64,000 nt of DNA, taken from Candidatus Proruminimicrobium quisquiliarum. GTDB lineage: Bacteria > Elusimicrobiota > Endomicrobiia > Endomicrobiales > Endomicrobiaceae. Of this stretch, positions 36,518 to 45,735 are shown in pieces (position 1 is the first letter of the stretch; every line of letters begins with the position of its first letter). The stretch spans positions 186,001 to 250,000 of the forward strand of contig JAHDRN010000007.1 of the NCBI GenBank assembly GCA_018433245.1, read 5' to 3'. The notes beneath the pieces were generated by a model. That model worked only from the letters and a program-made list of their open reading frames with translations. It was not told the DNA's origin and searched no databases. The position numbers and the translations under genes are program-made.

Positions 36518-39154
36518 TTATCTAACATTCGCTCCGCAACATTTTTTATATTTTTTGCCGCTTCCGCACGGACACGGATCGTTCCTGCCTATTTTTTTTA
36601 TATCTTTAGCGCTTATTTTGCCGCCGTTGCCTGCATTGTTTTTTTCTTTTCCTGAATCAGCAGCCGTATCATTTTTTTCTTCAACCATTTTTTGTTGATT
36701 AAAAACAGGTTTGGGAGCAATATTAACCTGTACTTTAAAAACATACTCTATTGTTGCTTCTCTGATTCTTTTCATCATATTATCAAATAAAATAAACGAT
36801 TCTTTTTGATATTCTATTTTCGGATCTTTCTGGGCGTAAGCTCTGAACCCTATGCCTTTTTTCAGCTGATCCAATTCATAAAGATTATCTTTCCATGCCG
36901 TATCTATCATCTGCAAAAGAACCATTCTCTCTATATGTCCCAAAAGTTCAGGAGTAAGCTGCTCTTTTCTTTTTTCATATGCTTCTTTTATTTTTTCAAT
37001 AAGTATTTCTTTTAAAACTTCCTTATTTAAAACGTTTAAATCTTCTGAATTCGGCATTTCAAAATTAATTGAAAATGATCTTGCCATCCAAGCTTTAAAA
37101 TTTGACCATTCCCATTGTTCAGGGTACGCTTTTTCAGGCGCCCACATATCAACTTTTTCTTCAATCGATTCAAGAAGCATATCCTGTATAGTCGCAGAAA
37201 CATCTTCCCCTTCCAATATTTCGTTTCTCAAATTGTAAATAGCTTCTCTTTGCTTGTTCATTACGTTGTCAAAATCAATAAGCTGCTTTCTAACATCAAA
37301 ATTCATAGCTTCAACTTTTTTCTGCGCATTTTCAACCGCTTTTGAAATCCAAGGATGCTGAATATCTTCTCCTTCTTTTAATCCGAGTTTCTGCATTAAC
37401 GAAGACATTCTGTCCGAACCGAAAAGCCTCATGAGTTCATCCTGCATTGAAAGATAAAAACGCGAAGCTCCGGGATCTCCCTGACGTCCGGATCTTCCTC
37501 TTAACTGATTATCAATTCTTCTTGACTCATGTCTTTCCGTACCGATTATATATAAACCGCCCAATTCTTTAACTATAGTATTCTGCCCTTCAACTCCGGC
37601 GCCGAGAACGATATCGGTTCCTCTTCCCGCCATGTTAGTGGCGATAGTAACGGCGTTTTTTGCGCCGGCCTGAGCTATTATTTGCGCTTCAAGTTCGTGA
37701 AATTTAGCGTTCAATACATTGTGCGGTATTCCTTTTTTTCTTAAAATTTCAGAAACTTTTTCCGATTTTTCAATAGAACGCGTACCGACAAGAACTGGCT
37801 GTCCCGCTTTCCAGCATTTTTCAATATCGTCAACTATGGCATTGTATTTTTCTCTTTCGGTTCTGTATATAACATCCGGATAATCTTTTCTTATCATAGG
37901 ATTGTTTGTCGGAACTTCAACTACTTCAAGTTTATAAATTTCCCAAAATTCGGCCGCTTCGGTAAGGGCGGTACCTGTCATACCGGCAATTTTTTTATAC
38001 ATTCTGAAAAAATTTTGGAATGTTATCGTCGCCATAGTCTGGTTTTCTTCAGCTATCTGCATGTTTTCCTTGGCTTCAACGGCCTGATGAAGTCCGTCGG
38101 ACCATCTTCTTCCCGGCATCAGTCTTCCGGTAAATTCATCAACAATAATTACTTCGCCGTCTTTGACAACATAATGAACGTCTCTCTTGTAAAGATTGTG
38201 AGCTCTTACGGCCTGAGTTAAATGATGAACCCATTCAGACTGCATATCATCATAAATATTTTTCAGTCCCAAAACTTTCTCGGCTTTCTGTACGCCTTGT
38301 TCCGTCAAAACTACGGTATGATTTTTTTCGTCTACAAGATAATCATAACCTTTCGCCAAATCAACGCCGTCGTATTTTGCTTTTACTTCCTCCGCTTCCG
38401 TTATAAATCTGCCGTTTAACATCGGAACTATTCTGTTTGCTACGTAATATTTATCTGTTGACTGTTCTCCTGCACCGGAAATTATAAGAGGCGTTCTGGC
38501 CTCGTCAATCAAAATTGAGTCAACTTCGTCTATAATCGCATAATTTAACGGCCTTAAAACTCTCTGTTCTTTTGAAACGACCATATTGTCTCTCAAATAA
38601 TCAAATCCGAGTTCATTATTGGTAACATAAGTAATATCGCATAAATAAGCCTGTTTTCTTTCTTCATTTGAAACGTCATGACAAACATTCCCGACAGTCA
38701 TCCCGAGAGCATTGTATATAGGTTCCATCCATTCTTTATCTCTTTTTGCAAGATAATCATTAACCGTAACTACGTGAACCCCTTTTCCTTCAAGCGCGTT
38801 TAAATATACCGCAAGAGTTGCGACAAGCGTTTTTCCCTCTCCGGTTCTCATTTCTGCGATTTTACCGCTGTGCAGAATACATCCTCCTATCATCTGAACG
38901 TCAAAATGTCTCAGCCCGATTGTTCTTTTTGAAGCTTCTCTTACGCAAGCAAACGCTTCCGGCAAGATACCGTCTAAAGTCTCTCCGTCGGCAAGTCTCT
39001 TTTTAAACTCCTGCGTTTTTGATTTCAATTCTTCGTTGGAAAGTTTTTCTATCTGAGATTCAAACGAATTTATTTTATCCGCTACCGGTTTGATTTTTTT
39101 TATATCTCTTTCGTTTTGCGAACCGAATATCGCGCCCATCAATGCCTTAATCAT
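36518..39154 (-). CDS. secA: Preprotein translocase ATPase SecA
   Basis: The 878-residue motor has Walker A MRTGEGKT near residue 100, the DEVDSILIDEARTPLIISG block, TNMAGRGTDI, and GRSGRQGDPG of the second motor domain. The C-terminal zinc module is complete: GRNDPCPCGSGKKYKKCCG. The zinc tail normally contacts SecB or lipids. It starts the minus-strand run of lnt, prfB and beyond, behind a recognisable promoter. Confidence 0.97.
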   Translation of the reverse strand: MIKALMGAIFGSQNERDIKKIKPVADKINSFESQIEKLSNEELKSKTQEFKKRLADGETLDGILPEAFACVREASKRTIGLRHFDVQMIGGCILHSGKIAEMRTGEGKTLVATLAVYLNALEGKGVHVVTVNDYLAKRDKEWMEPIYNALGMTVGNVCHDVSNEERKQAYLCDITYVTNNELGFDYLRDNMVVSKEQRVLRPLNYAIIDEVDSILIDEARTPLIISGAGEQSTDKYYVANRIVPMLNGRFITEAEEVKAKYDGVDLAKGYDYLVDEKNHTVVLTEQGVQKAEKVLGLKNIYDDMQSEWVHHLTQAVRAHNLYKRDVHYVVKDGEVIIVDEFTGRLMPGRRWSDGLHQAVEAKENMQIAEENQTMATITFQNFFRMYKKIAGMTGTALTEAAEFWEIYKLEVVEVPTNNPMIRKDYPDVIYRTEREKYNAIVDDIEKCWKAGQPVLVGTRSIEKSEKVSEILRKKGIPHNVLNAKFHELEAQIIAQAGAKNAVTIATNMAGRGTDIVLGAGVEGQNTIVKELGGLYIIGTERHESRRIDNQLRGRSGRQGDPGASRFYLSMQDELMRLFGSDRMSSLMQKLGLKEGEDIQHPWISKAVENAQKKVEAMNFDVRKQLIDFDNVMNKQREAIYNLRNEILEGEDVSATIQDMLLESIEEKVDMWAPEKAYPEQWEWSNFKAWMARSFSINFEMPNSEDLNVLNKEVLKEILIEKIKEAYEKRKEQLTPELLGHIERMVLLQMIDTAWKDNLYELDQLKKGIGFRAYAQKDPKIEYQKESFILFDNMMKRIREATIEYVFKVQVNIAPKPVFNQQKMVEEKNDTAADSGKEKNNAGNGGKISAKDIKKIGRNDPCPCGSGKKYKKCCGANVR

Positions 39155-39191
39155 TATATCTCCTCATATTAAATACTGATTTGTGAATAAG

Positions 39192-39220
39192 ATTTTACAT
39201 TTTTTATATATAAAATTCAA
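39192..39220 (-). promoter_or_regulatory. Sigma-70 type promoter of secA
   Basis: On the minus strand TTGAAT (39220-39215) is followed by 17 bases and TAAAAT (39197-39192). It lies about 38 bases before the secA ATG at 39154, which is preceded by AGGAG. The rest of the 223-base gap 39155-39377 holds only the AT-rich inverted repeat listed separately. Confidence 0.6.
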
Positions 39221-39245
39221 TCATTTTTGGTTATTTTTATGATAT

Positions 39246-39270
39246 GTTTTTTATCGGAACAATAAAAAAC
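39246..39270. repeat. AT-rich inverted repeat after the RNase H gene
   Basis: GTTTTTTAT (39246-39254) and ATAAAAAAC (39262-39270) are perfect inverted copies around a 7-base loop. It may act as a weak terminator for the lptF-to-RNase H run. Stability would be low because only the outer pair is G-C. Confidence 0.35.
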
Positions 39271-39377
39271 TTTAAGGTTTGAAAAATATCAGTTGTTTCT
39301 GTGCCGGTATATACTTTAAATATAAACGCATCCGATATTATTTTTAAAAATTTATTCTGCGGAAAAATTTTCATAAA

Positions 39378-40061
39378 TCACAAATTTGCGCCGGCTTTTG
39401 CAAGTTTGTCGGCAATATCATTCTTTATGTTGCCGGTATGACTGTCTATTTTCCGCCATAAAATATCAATACCGGAAGCAACAACAGTTTTCACGTATTC
39501 TACTGCAATAATATTTTTAGGTTTCCATTTTCCAGTTACAAAATATTCTATTCCTAGATAGTCATAATTTATTCTTATTTTTTTTATATTATTTTCTTTA
39601 CACCAGTTTATAACTTCTATAACAGCGCACAATTCTCCTCCGAACTGTCTTGCGGAAGTATCTGCAATATTTTTTGATATTTCTTTTATTTTTTTATCTC
39701 CCAAAAATATAACGGCTCCGCAGCCCGTTTTTCCGTTTATGAAAGAGCCGTCTGCAAACGCTTCATAAATGCCGGTTTCTTCTTTATGAACTTCAAAACC
39801 GTTTATTTGTTCCCACGATTTATTTATAATTTTCACGGCGGTTTCATCTTTTACGTTAAGATTTACAAGAGAATAAGATTTTTTTGACGGTTTATAGTAA
39901 ATGTTTATTTTCCCGAGTTTTACAAGAGAATTTTTAAATGATATCTGAACCATATAATCTCTGAAAGAATCCGAACCATAAGAAGCATCCAATCCTTTTT
40001 CTTTAATAATTTCTATAAATTTTGAGGCGAAAACCGAAAGTTCATTTTTAAATAATGTCAT
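39378..40061 (-). CDS. rnhA: Ribonuclease H family protein with N-terminal extension
   Basis: A 227-residue protein. Residues about 105-227 form an RNase HI domain with the catalytic acids in AFADGSF, GGELCAVIEV, RINYDYLG and the late NDIADKLAK. Residues 1-100 are an extra domain I do not recognise; its SFKNSLVKLGKINIYYK segment is Lys/aromatic-rich and could bind nucleic acid. It abuts queE with no gap, so it is probably cotranscribed with the queuosine genes. Function would be removal of RNA from RNA-DNA hybrids. Confidence 0.85.
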   Translation of the reverse strand: MTLFKNELSVFASKFIEIIKEKGLDASYGSDSFRDYMVQISFKNSLVKLGKINIYYKPSKKSYSLVNLNVKDETAVKIINKSWEQINGFEVHKEETGIYEAFADGSFINGKTGCGAVIFLGDKKIKEISKNIADTSARQFGGELCAVIEVINWCKENNIKKIRINYDYLGIEYFVTGKWKPKNIIAVEYVKTVVASGIDILWRKIDSHTGNIKNDIADKLAKAGANL

Positions 40062-40778
40062 TTATTTTATATCCCATATTTTATGCATCTGCGGCAAAAT
40101 TCTTACGTCTTTTATTTTGGCAGATGCAGCGGCGTAAAATTCCACAATCTTAAAGTACTCTTTTATATTATTTGAATCCGGCTGTAAAACCAGTTTTATA
40201 TTTTTTGAAACAGAGTCAATCATATTTACGGCCTTTATAAATTCTTTTTTTTCGGTATTTTTTGATATGACTATTTTTACAAAAATCTTTTTATACGCTG
40301 TTTTTAAGAATTGCTTATGCCGGCGCAAAAAATTTCTTCCGCAAGCCGATTTTAATTTTATGTCCATTGAAATAACGTCGCACAATTTATATATTTCTTT
40401 AAGTTCTTCCGGTAAAGTGCCGTTAGTTTCAAGATAAACATTTATTTGTTTTTCTTTAATGCGTTTCAGAAAATCTTTCAGAAAGCCTGAATGTATTAGG
40501 GGTTCGCCTCCGGTAACAGAAACCGAAGGTATAAATCCGAAAAAATTTTTTTTATTTTTATTAATTATTTCAATGACCGCGGTGCACAATTCACCAGGCG
40601 AGTAATCGCCGTTTTTATTGTTTACGGTTAAAGAATATTTTGTATCACAGTAAGAACATCTTATATTGCATCCCTCAAACCTTACAAATACCTGCGGGAT
40701 ACCGGCATAAATGCCTTCTCCCTGGTAAGAAAAAAATATTTCATTTACGGGAGCTTTTTTTTGCGATTGCCGGATCAT
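40062..40778 (-). CDS. queE: 7-carboxy-7-deazaguanine synthase (radical SAM)
   Basis: Third enzyme of preQ0 synthesis; it contracts the carboxy-tetrahydropterin ring. The 238-residue protein begins with NEIFFSYQGEGIYAG and has the radical-SAM cysteines C37, C41 and C44 in GCNIRCSYCDT, then VTGGEPLIH. The start ATG overlaps the end of queC by 38 bases; no better in-frame start exists. Forms a queD-queC-queE run. Confidence 0.95.
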   Translation of the reverse strand: MIRQSQKKAPVNEIFFSYQGEGIYAGIPQVFVRFEGCNIRCSYCDTKYSLTVNNKNGDYSPGELCTAVIEIINKNKKNFFGFIPSVSVTGGEPLIHSGFLKDFLKRIKEKQINVYLETNGTLPEELKEIYKLCDVISMDIKLKSACGRNFLRRHKQFLKTAYKKIFVKIVISKNTEKKEFIKAVNMIDSVSKNIKLVLQPDSNNIKEYFKIVEFYAAASAKIKDVRILPQMHKIWDIK

Positions 40779-41406
40779 CTATTCCAACCTCTTCAAAACC
40801 TTTTGCGCGCAGTTTGCAGGAATCGCATGTTCCGCACGGTATTTTTTTTCCGTTATAACAACTCCATGTATATTGATAAGGAACTTTTAGTCTTAAACCG
40901 AGTTTTATTATCCCGTTTTTTGACATTTTTTCTATCGGAGCTATTATTTTAATATTGTTTTTCAAAGCTTTTAAAACGCCGTCCATGGCATTCAAATAAG
41001 ACGGGGTACAATCGGGATATGAAGAAAAATCAACGGCATTTACGCCGAGAAAAATTGCCCGCGCTTTAATTGTTTCGGCATAAGATACGGCGTATGAAAG
41101 AAATATTGTATTTCTGCCGGGCACATAAGTCGTCGGAACATACCCCTCTTTTATTATTTTATGTTCGGGAATTTTGACCGACTTGTCTACAAGAGAACTT
41201 TTGCACCAAGGTATCGTTATTTTGATTATATTGTAATCAAGATTCAATCTTTTTGCGATTTTAGAGGCCGTTTTTATTTCTTTTTTATGTTTTTGTCCGT
41301 AATCAAAAATTAGACAGTGAACTTCGTATCCTTTTGACAACGCGTAATATAAAACAGTCGTTGAATCTAAACCCCCGGAAAATAGAACTACCGCTTTTTT
41401 TTTCAT
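40741..41406 (-). CDS. queC: 7-cyano-7-deazaguanine (preQ0) synthase
   Basis: Converts carboxy-deazaguanine to preQ0 with ATP and ammonia. Starting at ATG 41406 the protein is 221 residues, with the PP-loop FSGGLDSTT (about 9-17), YVPGRNTIFLSYA and the zinc site in which four Cys follow the C-x7-C-x2-C-x2-C pattern near the C-terminus. Its start overlaps the queD stop by 4 bases. An upstream start at 41442 would overlap queD further and adds no conserved residues. Confidence 0.95.
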   Translation of the reverse strand: MKKKAVVLFSGGLDSTTVLYYALSKGYEVHCLIFDYGQKHKKEIKTASKIAKRLNLDYNIIKITIPWCKSSLVDKSVKIPEHKIIKEGYVPTTYVPGRNTIFLSYAVSYAETIKARAIFLGVNAVDFSSYPDCTPSYLNAMDGVLKALKNNIKIIAPIEKMSKNGIIKLGLRLKVPYQYTWSCYNGKKIPCGTCDSCKLRAKGFEEVGIDDPAIAKKSSRK

Positions 41407-41771
41407 TTGCTTACAATTGCCGATGACGTTTCGCTTTCCCATACTTCAACCTCGTAAACTTTTATGTCATCCGTCTCCGATTCTTTCATTTGTTCAAAAA
41501 CAAAAGCCGCTATATTTTCGGCTGTAGGATTTATTTTATCAAAAGGCGGCGTTTCATTTAAACATTTATGATCAAGCGCCGACATTACTGCGGACAAATG
41601 TTTTTTTATGTCCGTAAAATCAATAAGCATTCCGGCAGAATCAAGTTTGCAGCCTGACAGACATACTCTTACTTTCCAATTGTGACCGTGAAGATTTTCA
41701 CACTTTCCTTTATACTCTCTCAGAAAATGAGCAGACGAAAAACTGCCTAAAACAGAAAGTTTATATTGCAT
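41403..41771 (-). CDS. queD: 6-carboxy-tetrahydropterin synthase
   Basis: Makes 6-carboxy-5,6,7,8-tetrahydropterin from dihydroneopterin triphosphate, an early step to preQ0 and queuosine. The 122-residue protein has zinc histidines H15, H28 and H30 and catalytic C24 (GKCENLHGHNW), and a later ALDHKCLNE with the catalytic-dyad His. It abuts murI with no gap, so no preQ1 riboswitch lies between them. GTP cyclohydrolase I and the late Que enzymes are not in the window. Confidence 0.95.
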   Translation of the reverse strand: MQYKLSVLGSFSSAHFLREYKGKCENLHGHNWKVRVCLSGCKLDSAGMLIDFTDIKKHLSAVMSALDHKCLNETPPFDKINPTAENIAAFVFEQMKESETDDIKVYEVEVWESETSSAIVSK

Positions 41772-42575
41772 TTATTTCTCCAACTCAACTTTTTTTACAT
41801 TTTTTATCTTTTTACCGAAAAAAATACTGCCAAGTTTTTCAAATTTTTCCGGGCAGTCGCTTACGTAAAAAACATGTCTGCCTTGTTTCGCGTCATTTTC
41901 AATATTTTTGTCATGTAAAAGATTTTTAACTTCGTTCGCTATAGCTATCGCAGAGTCAATTATTTCAACGTTTCCGCCGATTACTTTCTGTATTGATTTT
42001 TTTAAAAGAGGATAATGCGTGCATCCCAGGATTATAGTATCTGTTTTTTTCTTTAAAATTTCCGTCAAATATTCCTTTATTATATCTTTTGTTATTTTAG
42101 CGTCAAACCAGCCCTCCTCAACAAGAGGAACAAACAGCGGACAGGCTTGCGAAAAAACTTTTACTGACTTATTCTGTTTTTTTATTTCTTTTAAATATGC
42201 TCCGCTTTTTATCGTTCCTTCGGTTCCTATAACGGCAACACGTTTATTCTTTGTATTTTTAACGGCCATTGCCGAACCCGCCGTTATAACGCCTATTACA
42301 GGAACTTTTATTTTCTTTTTCAAATCTGCAAGGCTGAACGCGGACGCAGTATTACAAGCCACAATTATAAGTTTAACATCATGTTTTACAAGAAATTTTG
42401 ATATTGCAAGCGCAAAACCCGTAACAACTTTGTTTGACTTTGAGCCATAGGGAACATGAGCGGTATCCCCGAAATAAATTATATTTTCTTTCGGAAGCAA
42501 TTTAGTAACGGCTGACATTACCGTAAGTCCGCCCAACCCTGAGTCAAAAATTCCTATTGCAGATTTTCTGTTCAT
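41772..42575 (-). CDS. murI: Glutamate racemase
   Basis: Supplies D-glutamate for peptidoglycan. The 267-residue protein has GIFDSGLGGLTV with the first catalytic Asp, VPYGSKS, the first catalytic Cys in VACNTAS and the second in GCTHYPLL. It lies between lptG and queD, 22 bases after lptG. Length is normal. Confidence 0.96.
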   Translation of the reverse strand: MNRKSAIGIFDSGLGGLTVMSAVTKLLPKENIIYFGDTAHVPYGSKSNKVVTGFALAISKFLVKHDVKLIIVACNTASAFSLADLKKKIKVPVIGVITAGSAMAVKNTKNKRVAVIGTEGTIKSGAYLKEIKKQNKSVKVFSQACPLFVPLVEEGWFDAKITKDIIKEYLTEILKKKTDTIILGCTHYPLLKKSIQKVIGGNVEIIDSAIAIANEVKNLLHDKNIENDAKQGRHVFYVSDCPEKFEKLGSIFFGKKIKNVKKVELEK

Positions 42576-42597
42576 CGTATTTCCTTTTGTTATTATA

Positions 42598-43683
42598 CTA
42601 TGTTTTTATACGCGATAAAAGATAAAATCCTATAATACAAAATATCACATTCGGAAGCCATGCCGCCAATCCCGTGCTTAAAACCTGATGTTCGCCCAAA
42701 GTCAACGCAAATCCCTGAAGAGTCCAATATATAAATGAAAATATTAACGCAAAAGTGAAACTGATTATTTTTCCGAATCTTTTGCCGAGTCCCAATGCAA
42801 AAGGAATTCCTATCATCATAACTATTATATGGCTGAATACGCTGGCAAAACGCATATCATATTTTATCTGATCCTTTAAAGTATTTTTCCCTAACATTTG
42901 TTTTTTCTGTATATACTCTCTGAAAGCTTTCAGATTCATTTGTTCATATCTTGTATCTTTGTCGATAAAATCGCCGGGTTTAATATCAATAGTAAAAATT
43001 TTATTTTGAAAATAGTTTTCCCGCCAGCTATTTGAACTGTCAAAAATGCGTTCAACTCCGTTTTTTAGCAGCCATCCGCGATTTTTATAAAACGCTTCTC
43101 CGACTACTATATTCTTTTTAAGATAGAAATTACTGTAATATTCGTCTATTATTACATTTTTCATATATCCGTCGGCCACATTCAAATATCCGACAGACAT
43201 TCTTGTATTGTCTTTAAGAGCAACTATTATATTTTTATATTCTCCTGTTAAATTTTCATCAATATCATTTTTTTCAATTTTGACGTTTCTGACATACGAT
43301 GCGGCCGCTACCGTTTTAGGTATTATAAACTCTCTTGCAGCAAAATCTATTATCCCCAAACAAAAACCCAAAAAAACAAAAAGAGCGATTAAATTCCATA
43401 TATTTATTCCTGAAGCCTTTAAAACCGTTATTTCATTTCTTTTTGCCAAATCACCCAGAGAAAAAAGCAGCGCAAGCAAAACTGACAGCGCAAAAACATC
43501 AATAGTCCACCAAGGCAAATTAAAAAGCAAATATTCAACAATGGTAATAAACGGAGTTTTCTTTTCCATATAAAAATTCATTTCCCTGAATAACTCCGAA
43601 ATTAAAACAATAAATCCGAATGCGAAAGTTATGTAAAACAACGGTTTTAAAAACTGTTTTGATATATAAACGTAAATTTTCAT
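42598..43683 (-). CDS. lptG: LPS export ABC transporter permease LptG-like
   Basis: A 361-residue YjgP/YjgQ family protein: membrane segments near the N-terminus (three within about 1-120), a large periplasmic beta-rich part (about 130-255), then three C-terminal segments. The RNEITVLKASGIN motif after the second helix is diagnostic. It overlaps its partner gene by 4 bases. The LptFG pair with LptB moves lipopolysaccharide out of the inner membrane. LptF and LptG are told apart here by gene order only. Confidence 0.88.
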   Translation of the reverse strand: MKIYVYISKQFLKPLFYITFAFGFIVLISELFREMNFYMEKKTPFITIVEYLLFNLPWWTIDVFALSVLLALLFSLGDLAKRNEITVLKASGINIWNLIALFVFLGFCLGIIDFAAREFIIPKTVAAASYVRNVKIEKNDIDENLTGEYKNIIVALKDNTRMSVGYLNVADGYMKNVIIDEYYSNFYLKKNIVVGEAFYKNRGWLLKNGVERIFDSSNSWRENYFQNKIFTIDIKPGDFIDKDTRYEQMNLKAFREYIQKKQMLGKNTLKDQIKYDMRFASVFSHIIVMMIGIPFALGLGKRFGKIISFTFALIFSFIYWTLQGFALTLGEHQVLSTGLAAWLPNVIFCIIGFYLLSRIKT

Positions 43684-44783
43684 TTTTTACTCATTTTATT
43701 AAATAATATTATTCCGACAGCCAATGTGGCGATATTGGGCAGCCACAATATAATTGCCGAGGGAATATACCCTTTTTCTCCGATATTTAAAGCTACAATC
43801 AAAAGCATGTAAAATACAAAAAGAATACAAAGGCTAAGTCCGAATCCTGCCGCCTTTCCACCTTTTCCTGCCATCATGCCTATCGGTATGGCGACTATGG
43901 CTATAAATATCGGAGCCGCGGCTAAAACCCACCTTGTCCAATATTCATTTTTATATTTATAAATCTGGTTATCATCTTTGTTAAATGTTTTTATTTTTTT
44001 ATTAATCTTTGAAGAGGTAAGCTCTTTTAACGTCATATCCGCCGAATTTATATTGTTCATTACCGATATTTCAAACTGATAAGAAGCAAAATGAATGTGC
44101 AGCATATTTTCAGGCACTTTCGGATCGGTTTTCTGCCAATATCCGTTGAATAATTTAAATTTAACGATTCCTTTTTCAACGCGTACGGTAGCCGAAGACG
44201 ATGCGATTCTCCAAGGAATTATATCCTGATTTGCATCATTATTTGAATATTTATATATATTAACGCCGGTTAACACGTTATTATCAGGATTTACTTTATG
44301 GGCGTATATTTTATATTCTCCGAGCTGCGTAATTGTTTTTTCATTGAATTTTGCCAAAGGCGTCTCAACCAAAATCTGTTTATAAAGGGTTCTGAAATAT
44401 TTGAAGGTTGACGGCGAAAACGAATGATTAAAATAAACAAGCCCGCAGCTTATAATTATCACAAAAATTATAATCGGCATTGACAGGGTTTTGTAATCCG
44501 CTCCGGTTGAACGCATTATCGTAATTTCATTATCCTCCGAAAACCTTCCGTAGGAAAGCAAAACTCCGAATAAAATAGCCATCGGAATCGTCAGAGATAA
44601 AATATTGGGAATAACCAGCAAAAAAAGTTTAAAAACTATCCAAAAGGAAACGCCTTTTGACAAAAACAAATCAATGAGCATAATGACCTGTTCCAGTAAA
44701 ATTGTCACTGAAAAAACAATAAGTCCGAAAATGAACGAACTCAAAAATTCTTTAACGATATATTTATGCAGTATTTTTATCAT
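43680..44783 (-). CDS. lptF: LPS export ABC transporter permease LptF-like
   Basis: The 367-residue partner of the next gene, with the same topology and the EDNEITIMRSTGADYK motif. It is the first of the pair in transcription order, as is lptF in E. coli. The gap to the degraded radical-SAM gene upstream is only 71 bases, and on the minus strand this contains TATAAT at 44803-44798 with a weak -35 region. It may have its own promoter or be read through from the array. Confidence 0.88.
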   Translation of the reverse strand: MIKILHKYIVKEFLSSFIFGLIVFSVTILLEQVIMLIDLFLSKGVSFWIVFKLFLLVIPNILSLTIPMAILFGVLLSYGRFSEDNEITIMRSTGADYKTLSMPIIIFVIIISCGLVYFNHSFSPSTFKYFRTLYKQILVETPLAKFNEKTITQLGEYKIYAHKVNPDNNVLTGVNIYKYSNNDANQDIIPWRIASSSATVRVEKGIVKFKLFNGYWQKTDPKVPENMLHIHFASYQFEISVMNNINSADMTLKELTSSKINKKIKTFNKDDNQIYKYKNEYWTRWVLAAAPIFIAIVAIPIGMMAGKGGKAAGFGLSLCILFVFYMLLIVALNIGEKGYIPSAIILWLPNIATLAVGIILFNKMSKK

Positions 44784-44854
44784 TTTTTATAAATTGGATT
44801 ATATCAAAATGGATATTATAAATAAATATATGAAAGAATTATTATTTAAAATTT

Positions 44855-45725
44855 CTATAGGTAAGTATCAAAAAAACCATATTGGCTGCATTGTTTGCCG
44901 CAATAATGACTAAAACTTCCGTTTTTCATTTCTTTTCTGTATTGCTGCATTATATTTCCATTCCAAAATTTCAATAAACTTGAATATGTATGGTCAAGTT
45001 TATTATTACAACAACAATGTCCTTTTATAGAACCATCAGAATCCAAATATAATGAAATCCATGGAACCCTGCATTTTTTTTTGTTACATTCAGATTTAAT
45101 ATTTTTATCACTAATATTAACATGTTCTGTTTTGTTTTTTATTCTTCTCGGTAAATCATATATAAGCATAACATTATTTTGTGCTGCAACATCAATAATA
45201 TGCTCTTCATTTTCATAAAGTTTATCAATGATCGGATTAATATCAAGAATTTCCCTCGCACCAACAAAATATTTTTCACTATTTGGCAAATAAAATTCTC
45301 CATCATTAGCCAAACGTAAATAAAAAAGCTTATATTTGTTTGCCAGTATTATGAATTTTTCGATTTCAACATAATTTAATTGTGATATAACTACATTTAG
45401 AGTTAATTTATTTGATGTTCCATATTTCATTTTTATATTTTTCTGAAAGCTGCCATTTTGGGAATTGATTACAACAACACATAATACTCTGTAAATTACA
45501 TTTATTTGTAAGTGTAACTTTTAATACTCTTGGTTTTGATTGTAAAATTATAGCACCTGTTGCAATTTCATATTCGTTGAGAAGAATGTTATAAAAACGT
45601 TTATCCTTGTATAATCAATCATCTTTATTCTTATTAAAAAATTTTATGACTTCACTTCTTGGTTTTGTTTTTAATTCTTTCAATAAATTCAACATTTCTG
45701 AATAATTCAAAAATATCTCCAACAT
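44855..45725 (-). pseudogene. Decayed radical-SAM/SPASM array member
   Basis: Three pieces of one gene can be read. An ATG at 45725 opens a short 36-codon frame ending in TGA. A second stretch (about 45600-45420) retains the array linker (LLNEYEIA, then LQSKPR) and the core motif, but as CNLQSIMC, so the middle cluster cysteine is Ser. The third part (ATG 45430 to 44855, 191 codons open) resumes in another frame late in the core and keeps the SPASM-like end (CRVPW, GHCCC, CGKQC). About 110 residues carrying WQGGEV, TNGLLLNE and SVDG are missing. The frame breaks and the deletion imply loss of function. The last 191 codons could still be translated. Confidence 0.8.
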
Positions 45726-45735
45726 ATAAAATCTT

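Noticed and set aside
41772-41800. preQ1 riboswitch before queD
   Set aside because: queD begins directly at the murI stop, leaving no leader for an aptamer; the queuosine genes appear to be inside a longer operon.
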